Part shown: piece by piece, positions 9,686 through 20,953 of the stretch
Layout: each line of letters starts with the position of its first letter
Position numbering within the stretch: position 1 is the stretch's first letter
From: Hygrophila difformis
Taxonomy: Eukaryota > Streptophyta > Magnoliopsida > Lamiales > Acanthaceae
Length of the DNA: 64,000 bases
Assembly (NCBI GenBank): GCA_030278955.1
Contig: JAOANR010000014.1
Location: forward strand, 33,431,453 to 33,495,452
Reading direction: 5' to 3'
Program-made: the position numbers and the translations under genes
Notes under the pieces: generated by a model
What the model saw: the letters and a program-made list of their open reading frames with translations, nothing else
The model's database searches: none
Told to the model about the DNA's origin: nothing

Positions 9686-10949
9686 ATGAAGGATCGCAGG
9701 ATTGTGGTGATCTCAGTATTTATGCGGATAATTACATGCAATTTACGGGGATTTAATGGGGGAGTTAGGAGGAGAGCGGTGTCGCATATGTGCAAGAAAC
9801 TGAAACCTACAGTGTTATGCTTCCAAGAGATAAAGATGGTAGAAATAAAAAAAAAACGGTTGGTAGAGCGGATTTGGTGGTCCAACGGATGCGAATTTGT
9901 ATTTCAGCCGGCTATTGGAAATGCGAGGGGCCTTTTAGTTTCATGGGATGGCAGCTGTAATTCTTTCGTTGTTGTTGAGAAGGGGCATCATTTCTTGTGG
10001 GTGAGAGGTTCTGTTAGTGGAGTCGATGGGTTTTTAACCTACTGTGCATTCACGCACCGAACATCCGGAGTGAAAGAGCTGATCTTTGGCGAATGCTGAT
10101 CGATAAATGCGACACAAATAATGGGGGCTCATGGATACTCACGAGTGACTTTAATGCAGTGATTGATGAGAGTGAGAGGATGGGGGCGATGTTGATGAGG
10201 GGTCGAATATAGAGTTCAGAGACTTCGTCGATCAATTGGGATTAGTAGACATCCCGATGGCTGGGGGTCATTATACCTGGTTTGGGAGGGGAGGTAGGTC
10301 ATGTAGTAGATTATATCGCTTTCTTATTTCTTCGGGCTTGTTGTATTCTAGGAGTGATATAGTTCAGCGTAGGGGGGACTCCGTCTTGTCAGATCACTAT
10401 TCCGGTGATGTTAGAATTTGGGGAGAGGTCTTGGGGTCCGAAGCCGTTTCAGCTGTATAATTATTGGAGGAGGATAAGGGATTTAATGATATTGTAAAGG
10501 AAGTTTGGAGGGACCCGGGGGGTTGGGGGGGGGGGGGGGAGATTGCTGGCAGGAACAGGGGGCTGTGCGACAAGCTCAGGATATTGAAAAATAAACTTCG
10601 AACATGGGATGGCTATGGGGCGGGAGAGTTGGAGAAAAGGATTTTGACACTATCCAATGAAATCAAAGAGCCAGAGGACAGCCTGCAGGGATCTGCTTCT
10701 GACGAAGGGCACATGATAAGGTGGCTCGAGAAGAAATCTGACCTGAATAAAGTGTACCTGGCGGAAGAACGACGCTGGCTTCAGAAATCCAGAGGTGGTT
10801 GAAAGAGGGGGACCGAAACTCAAGGTTTTTTCACACCGTCACAGCATTAAACAGAAGAAAGAGCTACATAAGGGTCATGAAGAGGGAGGGAGTGCTGGTG
10901 GAAGATTCAAAACTGATTAAGGAAATAGCTTATGATTATTTCAGGTAGG
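9686..10949 (+). pseudogene. LINE ORF2 N-terminal part: endonuclease and linker, frameshifted
   Basis: The opening frame (to 10099) starts the exonuclease/endonuclease/phosphatase fold: ITCNLRGFNG, then LCFQEIK carrying the catalytic Glu. Later blocks lie in other frames: LVDIPMAGGHYTWFGRGG with LSDHYS at 10236-10460, a helical linker at 10464-10802, and the WLKEGDRNSRFFH block near 10790-10840 that precedes plant LINE RTs. Frameshifts separate these blocks. Poly-G near 10526-10539 may explain one. The gene is cut at 10949 by the LTR element. Confidence 0.8.
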
Positions 10950-13670
10950 TGAAACTTTTGACAAGTTTCATTAACACGAGTATTTTTATAAAATATATCA
11001 AGTTCAAATTTATTAAATGATAAGAGTTATGATTCTTGGGAAAGGGGTTTAAGGATATATTTCACTTTTTATTACTCATGTGGGAGACTTCGATCTCAAA
11101 TGGCGTTGTGGAACTCCCCGGCATGAAACTTTTGACAATTCCATGCTATGGAGATCTCTGCCATGAAACTTTTGACAAGTTCCCACTATATGAGTATTTT
11201 CTGAAACACAATGAATCCTGGTTTTCAATTTTATTTAACAAAACCAAATTATGAAGATGGAGTTGGGGTTAGGGATATATTTATAGGTTGTTACGTTTTT
11301 ATTACTCGTGTTAAGAAACTGTGCCCCCGAAAGCGCACGGTGTCAAAAATTGCAGTAATTTATAGTAAGATCGGATCGTTCACTGGAGGATGTGCGATAG
11401 AAGCAGGTCCCACGTCGTTTACTAAGATTTTCTACTCGGTTATTCGATTCAAGTTTTGTGTTTGAATTATCAACTACTTGACATAATTTAATTCTAAGCC
11501 ATGAAAGCAATGGAATAAAACAGATAAAATGATTCTAGAAAGCGAAGTAAATTTAATCTATGAAAGCAATAAAATTAATCTACGAAGGCAATAAAATTAA
11601 TCTAAGAAAGCAGATTTAAAGTGTGACAGAAGGGACATGAAGAAAATAATAAAGATTGGACAAGATTCAGATGAAACACAGCTAAACTTCCATTTTAATT
11701 ACACAGATCTTTGTTTGGAATAATCCTTTCAGTTAGCTAACTCTCATGCTTCCATACCATGTTCCCTTTAACAGACAGGTACTTACAGTAAGGATTTACA
11801 TGCTTTTAAGAAAACACATTCTATGATACCACAGACTAATAACTCCCCTTGCAATGCCTTGCAAGAGTATGTTGGTCATCTGCGGTGGATAAGCAACACC
11901 TGACAAATCATTAGTTGAAGTGCCAAGTACTCCCATCATTCCCCCATGTCACGCCCAAAGATTCAAATCAAACCCTGGACTATCCCTTAACTCTCGGTCC
12001 TAGTAGCAGTTGGAAGATCTAGAGACACATCCGAGTGACCTCTACGAAAGCGATTAAAAGAAAGCAGTAAAGAAAGCATTTAAAATCCTATCACTCGGAA
12101 GTTTCAAAAGCTTCGTACTGGTAGTAAGAAAGCACCCAGTCTGAATGACTGGATTTGGATCAAGAATTCTCGACTCTCGGTGAACCGCTCGCAGTGTTCA
12201 CCTCCTTCCGGGTGGTTATGAGATACAAACTAATGAAACGAACTAACAGATTAGTTCGTTCCGGATGCACTCACTCAGGACTCAAAAATAGACTTTGGCA
12301 GAAGAGGATAGTAGTTGAAAGAATACTCAACCCTACCTTAGAAAATAACCAAGGTCCACATGTTGTTCCTCTGGTATTATCTATCACACCTTATCTGAAT
12401 CCAAGTGAACTCTGATTCAGTGCAATATTTAATACAAGACTTCCAACATACAGAAGTTCTGGAAAATAATAAATCTTTGAAAGTTGTTCCCTAAACAGGT
12501 ACTAAACTCTCAATTAAAATACAGATCTTTTCAGTTTAGATGAGACCTAATCGCTGACTCTGATACTAATTTTCCGAAACCAACCCTTGATCGAATGTGA
12601 ATTAGTCATAACTATGGAATTTATCCCTTACTTAGATCCGGATTTTATAAATGAATTTTTGTTGGAAATTTATCGAGAGACATCTGGTTTAAAATCTAGA
12701 CTTCTGTGTCCAAGGGAAGGATCCCAAAATAATTAGACCACAATATTTACATAATATTATCATGCATAAATTTATAAGGAAGTGTAAAATCAAGTTAACC
12801 CAAAATATAAGACGGGTTTAGACAGATGTGAGACACAGAGATGAAATTGCCGGAGATAAGAAGAATTTGGCTGAAAGGACTCGTCAAAACAATTAGGGTA
12901 GTTGGATTGCAGTTATCTGTTGTCCAGCTTCTCCATTATTAGGATGGAGTGTTTTTAGACAGCAGAAGACCTTGAATGATAGTGATCGCTATCATCAAAG
13001 TTCTTACTGTCTGTGAAATGAGAGGAAAAACCTACATATCTTCTCACTGTAACACCAGTCAAACAGTGTTGATCGACACCATCTGATAATATTACAGTTT
13101 GAAATTCGGGTTTGAAAATAAGATAAGAGAATAAAACTGTATCCAAACAGGGACTGACTGAGTGGCTACTTCATTTCCCGTTAAGAGGACCGTTCGCCTG
13201 ACCTCGTCAGTCACTATTCAAACCATGCAAAATAACAAATAGTAATTAATACACAGACTACGAGCTACTTCATTTCCCGGTAACGGGACCGTTCGCCAAC
13301 ATTATTCTATGATATTTTTCACTATTCATTTCACACATCACAGATAAAGACAAAATAGATAACAGAAAATATTTTTGGGTCATCTTGTATGAGATGCAAG
13401 GGTATGGAGATTGATCCATAATCACCCTTAATGTCCAAACAATCTCTCATTCCATAATTAATTAATTAATCACAGTCCGGATTGTATACTTAGATCATTG
13501 GAGTTTGACTTTTATAGAGAATTCTTTTAATGGAGTATTGAACAAAGTTCTTTGTATCAAATTAATCATAGGTTGAAATCATTGGATTTCAATCTCAAAA
13601 TATTTATACAAAGGTTCAATTAATTAAGTGAAAAAAATGAAGAAATGAGAAATTTGGCAAGAATGCCAAT

Positions 13671-14014
13671 TACGACGCTAGAGATATGTTACGGCGCTAT
13701 CTTGTCGTAAGGACAGCGTCGTACGGTGGATTTTTAGAAGTTTTGATAAAATAGGGGGGTACGACGCTATACACTAAATTACGACGCTATCCTAAGATAT
13801 CGTCGTGGGTGTAGCGTCGTAGGTGGATTTCTGTAAGAAAATAAGTATTTTGGGGTTCCACGACTCTAGACAAAGATTACGACGTTAAACATGGTCTACG
13901 TCGTAGGGTCTAGCGTCGTAGAACAAGTTTTTCTTAAGCCTGGAGTAACTACGACGCTGAACCTTTACCTACGTCGCTACCGTGGGTAGCGTCGTAGGGC
14001 GGTCAGCGTCGTAG
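13671..14014. repeat. TACGACGCT hairpin-module array (left LTR, block 1)
   Basis: Four consecutive modules, each with two forward motifs (TACGACGCTA and variants) followed by two reverse motifs (TAGCGTCGTA and variants). Outer and inner motifs pair as nested stems; for example, in the last module the outer pair shares a CAGCGTCGTAG/CTACGACGCTG extension. The first module has lost a few bases relative to the copy at 25018. Confidence 0.85.
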
Positions 14015-14725
14015 TCCCTTCAGGACATAAGTGTTGTCTCGGATAATGCAATCTATGCGATTGCAAACCCTATTTCTTAGATCCATGGTTCAAAATGCAT
14101 CTATGTAGCAAAACAGGGATGAACAGTAAACTAAAATGCATAAAAATAAAGGAGAAATAAGTGTGAAACTATGCAAATATGAACCACCAACCCAAGTGAG
14201 GGTTTCCAACCAACATATCATGTGTGAGGATCCATAAAGAAAAGAGAAAATGTTGAATCCTCAAGTAAACAGAAAAATAAATGACCAAATGGTCATGAAA
14301 CCGAAAATAAAGCAAGAAATCCATAGACCAAGTCTATTTCATGATTTGGCGCTCTTTTTGTGATTATCTTCCCATATATAAGAAAATGGTTTGATAATAC
14401 CCATTATTTGGGTATTTCAAGCCTTAATAAAAGTTTACAAAGCTGTAGATAATGAAAACAGTGGCTATCTAAGTCTAAAAATGCTAAGCACTCACTAGTT
14501 TAAACTAAACAGCAGTTATAAACTAGGAAAAATGCATGAAAGATAAATAATACAGAAAAATAAACCCTAACTAAACTAACTAACTACACTCCTCTCAAGA
14601 ACACCAAGTTGTCTCCAAGTGTGTATGCTGTCTGATATTGATCCTAGGAGTCAGCTTGTCCTTAAATAGGTGGGAAACCCTAGGCCCATGGGCCCCCAGG
14701 CCTTGAAATTTGAATTCTGGCCAGG

Positions 14726-14992
14726 TTACGATGCTGAGCTTGACTTCGTCGTTGTCCCTTGCTACGACGCTATAGGTGTAACGTCGTAGTCTTCCGCTTC
14801 GAATACACTTCTTTGTCTCTAAGTGGACAGCCTACGACGATGTACTCAATCTACGTCGCTACACTTGGTCTACGACGCTATGCTTGACGTCGTAGCTCTT
14901 TTCCAGATTCTTGCCTTATTTTCTGCCTTCGTCGCTATACTCAACTACGACGTTGAACATGCTTAGGGTCGTAGTTGAGTGTAGCATCGTAA
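14726..14992. repeat. TACGACGCT hairpin-module array (left LTR, block 2)
   Basis: Three further module-like groups with variants TACGATGCT and TTCGTCGCT, some with three forward motifs before the reverse ones. Sequence between modules is ordinary AT-rich LTR. Confidence 0.8.
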
Positions 14993-15275
14993 TTTCCTGA
15001 AATATGTCAAATTTTTGTGGGTTTTCATTTCTTTTCCCATCTTTTTGTCTCATTTTTCTTTTCTTTTCTTTTTCTCATGTTTTTGGATTTTTCTAACATA
15101 AATGTGTAACAAAATTACATATTTATGCATTTTTCATACCAGCTCAATATTTTTACAGATATGCATAAATCAGTCCAATTCGACTGCTTTCTTATTTAAT
15201 ATAAGACCGGAATGCGATCAAATGCCCGTTTCAGACACGGAAATGGATTGAAAATGATGGACATTTCTGGCCATC

Positions 15276-15293
15276 ATCAACATCCTCACATTT
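15276..15293 (-). promoter_or_regulatory. Polypurine tract of the 18-kb element
   Basis: On the minus strand AAATGTGAGGATGT directly precedes the LTR start TGATGATGG. That is the position of a plus-strand priming site. The same 18-base string occurs twice more inside the element (21131-21148 and 23471-23488). Confidence 0.6.
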
Positions 15294-16735
15294 AATACTG
15301 ATCGTCCCCGAGCAGTCAGAGTCAATGTTCCTAAGAACACGGATTCTACATATTCAATTCATTTTCGTGGCTTCATAAATCACATTCTTTTTGGATTGGG
15401 ATAAGACAATAAAAAACTACAAGTATTAAATTCCCTTGATTGCAGTGTTTAATGAAATGATACTTGCTCACTACATCGGGCCTACAAATCAAGCATTATT
15501 GTCAACCCTTCATGAATATCATGTTTTGAAAGATGCAAAGATTAAGAATGAGAATTAAGGTATGACACGAACATATTTAATGAAACAGAGCCTCACATAT
15601 AAGAGAATCGGAGAAAAATTCACTCACTCTCAAATGGGGTTTAATCATGAACGCTCAAAATCAAATTTAATTAAATTATCCCATAAGCTTGCAATCAGAC
15701 CAACTCGCCATCGGCTCATTTCCTCAAATCGAGATCTCGGGGTCTTATTTAAGGGTTATAATGGGGCATACGGTTGTAACATTCGGTAGGAAAGGGAAAT
15801 TATTGGGTTAAGAAATGGCAAGAATTTATTCTATCATCACTTGGCATTTTTATTTAAAATTTATGATAATCAATGTTTCTTCTTTCTTTTGCTTTTCTTT
15901 ACTGTTGCATGACATTAGACTATGTCTAATTGCTTTGTCATTTGCAATTTATTTTTGTTGAATTGAATTCAACAGATATATATATATATATATATAATTT
16001 TATATATATATATAATCGGCTTATAGCTTACCGATTGATACATTTTTTATGATCATAAGTTTAGTGCCTTTGATAGAATTTATACTTGTCTATTTGGGTC
16101 TGAATTTGTTGTACTTTTTGTAGGCTAGGAAAAATATAGAGGGCTTCAAAGAAAAATTAGGCTTAAAGGCTCGACTTGGTTAATTCTAAAGGAAAATGTT
16201 TTTGGGTTTGGATTTCAAAAGAAGGCCAAAAATTTTGGGGTTTTCTAAGTGCCTCGATCATATGCTCGATTTTGGGAATATGGCATGGTCTTGAATCGGT
16301 CCCAATTGCAAGTTCTAGTTTCCTTTAATCAAATCGATTCACACATCAAAGAAAATAAATGAGTGAGAATGACTCATTGCTCAATTCTCACAAGGTTGGA
16401 TTGATTCATGTCATACAATATTCTCAAATTTAATCAAAGCTCAATTCTAACAATTTATTCAATCAAAATTTTCAACATGAAGATTTATTACCCAATAAGC
16501 TGATCGCATCATTAAATTTTTATAGCTCAAAACCTTAGGAATCCATTTCATGCATGTTCTCAATTATATTATCCCAATTTAAAAGTTTGAAAATTTTATC
16601 ACGAGTCTAAATTCAACATGTGAATTTAGAGCAAGTTTATGCATACTTTTTTGCTGGTTATTAAATTTAAAGCAGTAAAGAGGCACTGCTGACATATGGA
16701 GTATGTCAACAGCATATTTTTGGCCTGACAGTCAC
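15294..16735. other. Non-coding 3' internal region of the 18-kb element
   Basis: AT-rich, with an (AT)n microsatellite at about 15976-16013. No supported gene. Confidence 0.5.
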
Positions 16736-17209
16736 TTATTCATCTTGGACTGTCAGACATCTTTTCAAGAGTAAAATTGTTTGTGGACTGCAAAATTCCT
16801 TTTTGAAAGCAGTAAATACATCAATTACAAGAGTCGTCTCTTCACTTTCTAGCCTTTCTCTGTGATGTCTGTCTTCTCTTTCCAACAAGAATCGTCTGAA
16901 TTCATCTTCTCTTCTCCTCTGTTCGGCTCTTTCTTCCTCTTTTCTCTTCTCTCTCTCTTCTCTGAATTTCCTGTCATCTTCCCTTCCCAAGATGATAACA
17001 TCAGCCAATTGCTTAACACTCTCTGTCATTGTTTTGTTCATTGTGCTCACAATTTCGACTACATTCGAGTTGGAAGGATGCTGAGAGATGTTCTGGCTTA
17101 GAGGAGGGATCTGGGAGGGTTGAGATTGCTGCTGCGGAGCTTGAACCGGAGGCGGCGGAGGAGCTTGACTTGGACTTGGTGCCGCTGGTTCGTGATAAGG
17201 CTCTTCCAC
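16736..17209 (-). pseudogene. Long ORF of the 18-kb element, C-terminal segment
   Basis: A 157-codon frame that is the probable original C-terminus: a Pro/Gln-rich stretch (PSQAPPPPPVQAP) followed by a strongly charged coiled coil (REDDRKFREEREKRKEEERAE) and a short tail. It is separated from the preceding segment by the frame-changing 56-bp duplication. Together the four segments span about 4.2 kb, or roughly 1400 codons. Confidence 0.55.
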
Positions 17210-18432
17210 TCATGTTGAAGGTCCCGCCTCAGTACGGGCCTTTCTTCTTCTTTTTGAAGCAAGGGGTGGCATCGGATCTCTTCTTTGTACTGATGGTGCT
17301 TCTTCACCGGATATGAAGGATGATTGCACGTTTGAATCATCAGGGAATGGAGGGAGTACGTATGTGATATGAAGGATGATTGCACGTTTGAATCATCAGG
17401 GAATGGAGGGAGTACGTATGTGATCCTTTCTCTATTTCGCATGGATGGAACCCGAATTGGAGGGTTGAGGATGACCAAGGCGTCTGTATCGAATTCTCCC
17501 ATGTCTACCCCTTGAGCTGTGCAAATTCTTCTAATGAGATTCGGGTAGCATAGGGCATGCTTCTTCTCAATCCTTGTGGTCATGACTTCAAAGATGTGTT
17601 CTCCAATATTCAACTTCAGCCCGTGCCACAGCTTGGCGAATCCCATCAGTATGCTGCCAGAAGTGGTTTGGGGATGCGAGCTGGGCTTAATCCTAGCCAT
17701 GAAGAACTCAAAAGTGGGCATAAACTCCACTCTTAACTTGGCTGTGTTGAATGTTCCCACCATGCCTGGAGTTTTGGTCAAGGAGTCGGCGATGGCTTGA
17801 TATGTTGCTTTCATCTTAGTCTTGCCACGCCTATTCAGGATCTCCTCCTCCGGGATTTCACTTTGATAGATGGGGATTTGGAGGAATCTGTTTAGATACT
17901 CGGGAGATATATCTATTATTTTTCCTCCGACCCAGGTTGTTCTTCTAGCGAGGTTGATGTTGCAGTAGAACTCCCTGGTCAACTCCATGTACCCCGGGTC
18001 TCCATGGTGCAGTAAGAACTGATCCCATCCATGCCATGTTCTCCAAAAATCGACTGTAGGGTGCATCAGCGAGTCAGGTGCAAACCCCTTATCGGGTATG
18101 ATGGTTTCCAAGAGCTTCCCATATGCCTTGACTGCATCTGCATTCCCGTTGAACTTTCGAATCACATCTTCCTCCTTTAACACCATCTTGCTATTTTCTT
18201 TCTTTTGGATCCCCATCCTTGAGCGAACTTCAGTTTCATCCCAAAATCTGGCTGGCTTGATGGATCCAACTGACTCTCGAGCCTCATCTTTATCTACACT
18301 AGTGTGCCAGTCAGTTGGCTCATCTTGCTCTCCTTGGATGGGTTCATTGGTGGCTCCTTGTCTGCTTGGCTCTCCCTCTTGTGGAGCTGCTTCATCCACT
18401 GGATCATCTTGCTGAGCTTCCTCTACTTCCAT
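17098..18432 (-). pseudogene. Long ORF of the 18-kb element, third segment, with a putative plant transposon protein-like domain
   Basis: A 444-codon frame. After an acidic leader, residues about 120-320 follow the pattern of the 'putative plant transposon protein' family: LTREFYCNI, then GGKIIDISPEYLNRFLQIP, then a Pro-Ser-Ser-His block (KPSSHPQTTSG), then LWHGLKLNIGEHIF and YPNLIRRICTAQGV. That family is common in transposon-associated plant proteins and has no proven activity. Distal to the 56-bp duplication at 17311-17422 the frame is wrong, so the last ~90 residues are nonsense. Confidence 0.65.
17311..17422. repeat. 56-bp tandem duplication
   Basis: The unit starting ATATGAAGGATGATTGCACG is present twice without a gap (period 56: 17311 and 17367). 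Since 56 is not a multiple of three it shifts the frame of the long ORF. The copies look identical, so the event is recent. Confidence 0.95.
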
Positions 18433-18701
18433 GTTTCCTCAGCTGCTTCATTCAATGGATCCTCCTCAACCTGTTTAGTTACATTTTTCATTGTATTGTA
18501 CTCAGTCATTACAGGCTTTGTAAAATTAAGTACAGGAAAGTAAGGATCAACACTAGTTGATACCTCCTCCTCCTCCCTATTTCTTGCAGCTTGTCCGACA
18601 GGACGTTGGAAGATAGGCACCATTTGATCCATGAACTCTTGTTCTTCCCTTGGGATTTCCTCATTTTCTTCCTCCAACATTTTCTTTCTCCTCTCAGCCA
18701 T
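18423..18701 (-). pseudogene. Long ORF of the 18-kb element, second segment
   Basis: Continues the upstream frame after a single-base shift: a charged region (MAERRKKMLEEENEEIPREE...) and then a polar segment ending EAAEETWK. A second indel near 18430 moves the frame into 17098-18432. Composition is continuous across both joins, which is why I read them as one damaged gene. Confidence 0.6.
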
Positions 18702-20953
18702 ACTCGGTGGCTTATCGCTTTAGCTTGTGGCTCTTCAGCTTTTTGCTGCTCAACAGCTTTGTCCTTTAACAAGTCTGACAATGTGATTGGATTTGCAGAT
18801 GGACCTTCTGGAGCGATGACTGCTTCAATCCTAGCCGTGCCAACAAGAGGATCAATGATTCGGGATGCCTCTGTCTGATAGCGGATTTGTTCAGGCGCCT
18901 CTCCTCGATCAATCCTTGCTTCGATTTGCTCATTCAGACTATTCCTTATGCCTCCCAAGATGGTTTTCCTGTCGTGAGCAGTGGGGCCAGTGCATGCAGG
19001 AGGTTGTTCTTCTTTAATTTTTAGTCCGGTTCCCTCTTTTCCGCCTGTAATCACCAGTTCTTCATCATCCCCTTGTTTAGCTTCTCTAGAATTTCTGCTT
19101 TCTAGGTCTGCTTGCAATTTTTTAGCGATTTCTTTGTCGTGAGCCTCTTTCTTTTTCCTTTCCTCCTCGGCTTTAGTTTGCTGAATATTCTTTCTAATCT
19201 GCTCCTCTTCTGCAGCTTTCTTTTCTCTTTCAGCTCGTTCTTGCTCATCTATTTTTTCCACTCCCGAACCTCCTGTTTCATTTCCTTGTTCAACCAGACT
19301 GGCTAATGCATTCTCTTCTTCCTGCAATTTTCTAGCCAGTGCAGCATCTTGAGCAATCAGTTCTTTTCTTTTAGGCGGTGGTGGTGGCATTATTCCCTTG
19401 CCTCTATCTTTTGGATATGCAGGTGCTGCCACTTTCCTCGCATTCGGCTCGGGTTCTTGAATCACCACTTTCGGTTCCGGTGCCTTTGCTGGTTTCTCTT
19501 TCTCAGCCAATTTTACTAACCTCCTTCTCGTTTGAGTTTGAGGCTCGGGCTGGCTTTCAGATGCAACAGCAGCAGTAGATGCTTGCTCGGGCTGGGTGGG
19601 TGGCTTAGTGGTAGCAGGAGTTTGTTCTCTTGGTGGTAAGACTGAAGCTTGCACAGCTGGTTGGGTGGCCCGGACGGATTCTTCTGGAGTGGAGATGAAG
19701 CTGTCTATCACTGCATCTGTATCTTCTTCAGCTTCTCTCCCGGTGTTGGCCTCATCTTCATAACCCAGCTGTTTTTCGGCACGCTTCAAATAATCTTCAA
19801 CGAAGCTTTGCTGAGTAATTCGCACAAGCTGCGATTCCCAGTCCTCCTTTATCCTCTTGCAAAACTTGCTCCTAACATTGTAATTGTAATAGAGGACCTT
19901 TTTCTTGTTTGTACTGTCATTACAGTATCGGAGTGCCTCCTTATCCATCTCCATTAACAATTCCAGGTAGGATTCACGATATTTATCCATCATAGCCCCC
20001 ACCAGATCTTTGCGGATCCCTTCAAGATAGCCCATATCTTGCGCAACGTCAAATTTGAGATAAGCTCCAGCTTCAACTTCTGACATTAGCTGGAACTGTC
20101 TATCCCCTTTCTTTTTGGGCTTCCAATTGCTCTTCCGTATGTCTACAAGCAACTGTTCCCTTAATATAACAATATGCCGAGGGTGCTCATCTTCGTCCGT
20201 AGTCTCGAATTTCCCGTACTTTCTGTGCGTGAAGATGGATTCAAGCTCCCCCTCAGCTGGAAGTTCCACTCCTTTTTCCAAATAAGATTCAGTGATGCTC
20301 GTATTTCCTTTCCCCCAGACAAATGTTAGATCCTCCCACTGCTGTCGAGCGTCTATTATCATTCTCCTCATGGTGTTCAGCAGTGAAGTATTGTGGCCCT
20401 GCTCGAAATTCTCTGCACTTTTGAGGTGCTTGTGCAAGTTGCAGCTTAACTCTCGGTGCCTGAGGCGTGCTTGATCTGCAATCCACCTCTGTCCCACTGG
20501 TCCCCTCTTCTCAAACAAATACGAGTTCCATTTAAATGGAAAGGCCTCGTACATCATTATGGTTCCACTGTTTAGAATTCTGCTAAGATCAATCTGTTTG
20601 TCGGTGAAGGCCAGTCTGACTTGTGGATCAATGATCTGGTTTGGAACGATGATATCGAAGTCGGCCAGATTTGAGTCTGTCGTCCCTCTTTCTACATGTC
20701 GGTTCCAGATGGCTCTATGTTCCCTGAACTTTAACTGAATCCGCTCGTGATGGACATCTGTAGTTGTCAGCACATCATTCTTGGCATGATCCATCATCAT
20801 CCCCCAAAATTTCTTCAGAAAGTGATAATAATCTCTTTCGATCGACGCAGCCACAATCGTTCTGTCCTCTGGGGGTATGTTCACGTCCCATCCTTGTGGA
20901 AATTCCAACTTATCTTCGGTGGTATGATCCAGCGGGACCCCGTATTCTGACAT
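18509..20953 (-). pseudogene. Long gag-position ORF of the 18-kb element, first segment
   Basis: An 814-codon frame; the last ~65 codons (after about 18710) are out of the ancestral frame. Residues 1-400 are a globular, W/Y/F-rich region (starting MSEYGVPLDHTTEDKL) that I do not recognise. Residues 400-560 are P/A/E-rich and low in complexity. Residues 560-680 are a charged coiled coil (long E/K/R/A stretches). It occupies the position of gag in the element, but there is no zinc knuckle. A one-base change near 18705-18720 shifts the frame into the segment at 18423-18701. Confidence 0.6.

Larger units (their letters stand above)
7610..10949 (+). mobile_element. L1-type LINE, 5' part
   Basis: Plus-strand LINE: an ORF1 with an RRM, then an ORF2 with an apurinic-type endonuclease. 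The sequence stops at 10949, where the 18-kb LTR element is inserted, and resumes at 29255 with matching RT sequence. The duplicated GTAGG (10945-10949 and 29255-29259) is the target duplication of the inserted element. Several frameshifts show it is dead. The exact 5' end is not certain. Confidence 0.85.
10950..15279 (-). repeat. LTR (3' LTR in element sense), 4330 bp
   Basis: Aligns by eye with 23638-29254 after removing the nested insertion there. It holds about 1.3 kb (about 11638-12988) that the right LTR lacks; the right copy joins the two sides directly, so a deletion in that copy is likely. It contains two blocks of TACGACGCT hairpin modules. A 72-codon frame near 11036-11254 recurs in the other LTR only because LTRs are duplicates. 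Confidence 0.9.

Noticed and set aside
11036..11254. 72-codon frame repeated almost exactly at 23724-23942
   Set aside because: Conserved only because both lie in LTRs, which are copies of each other.
12551..12565. Primer-site-like CTCTGATACTAATTT
   Set aside because: Mismatched at the key CCA end and placed inside an LTR without an adjacent LTR border.
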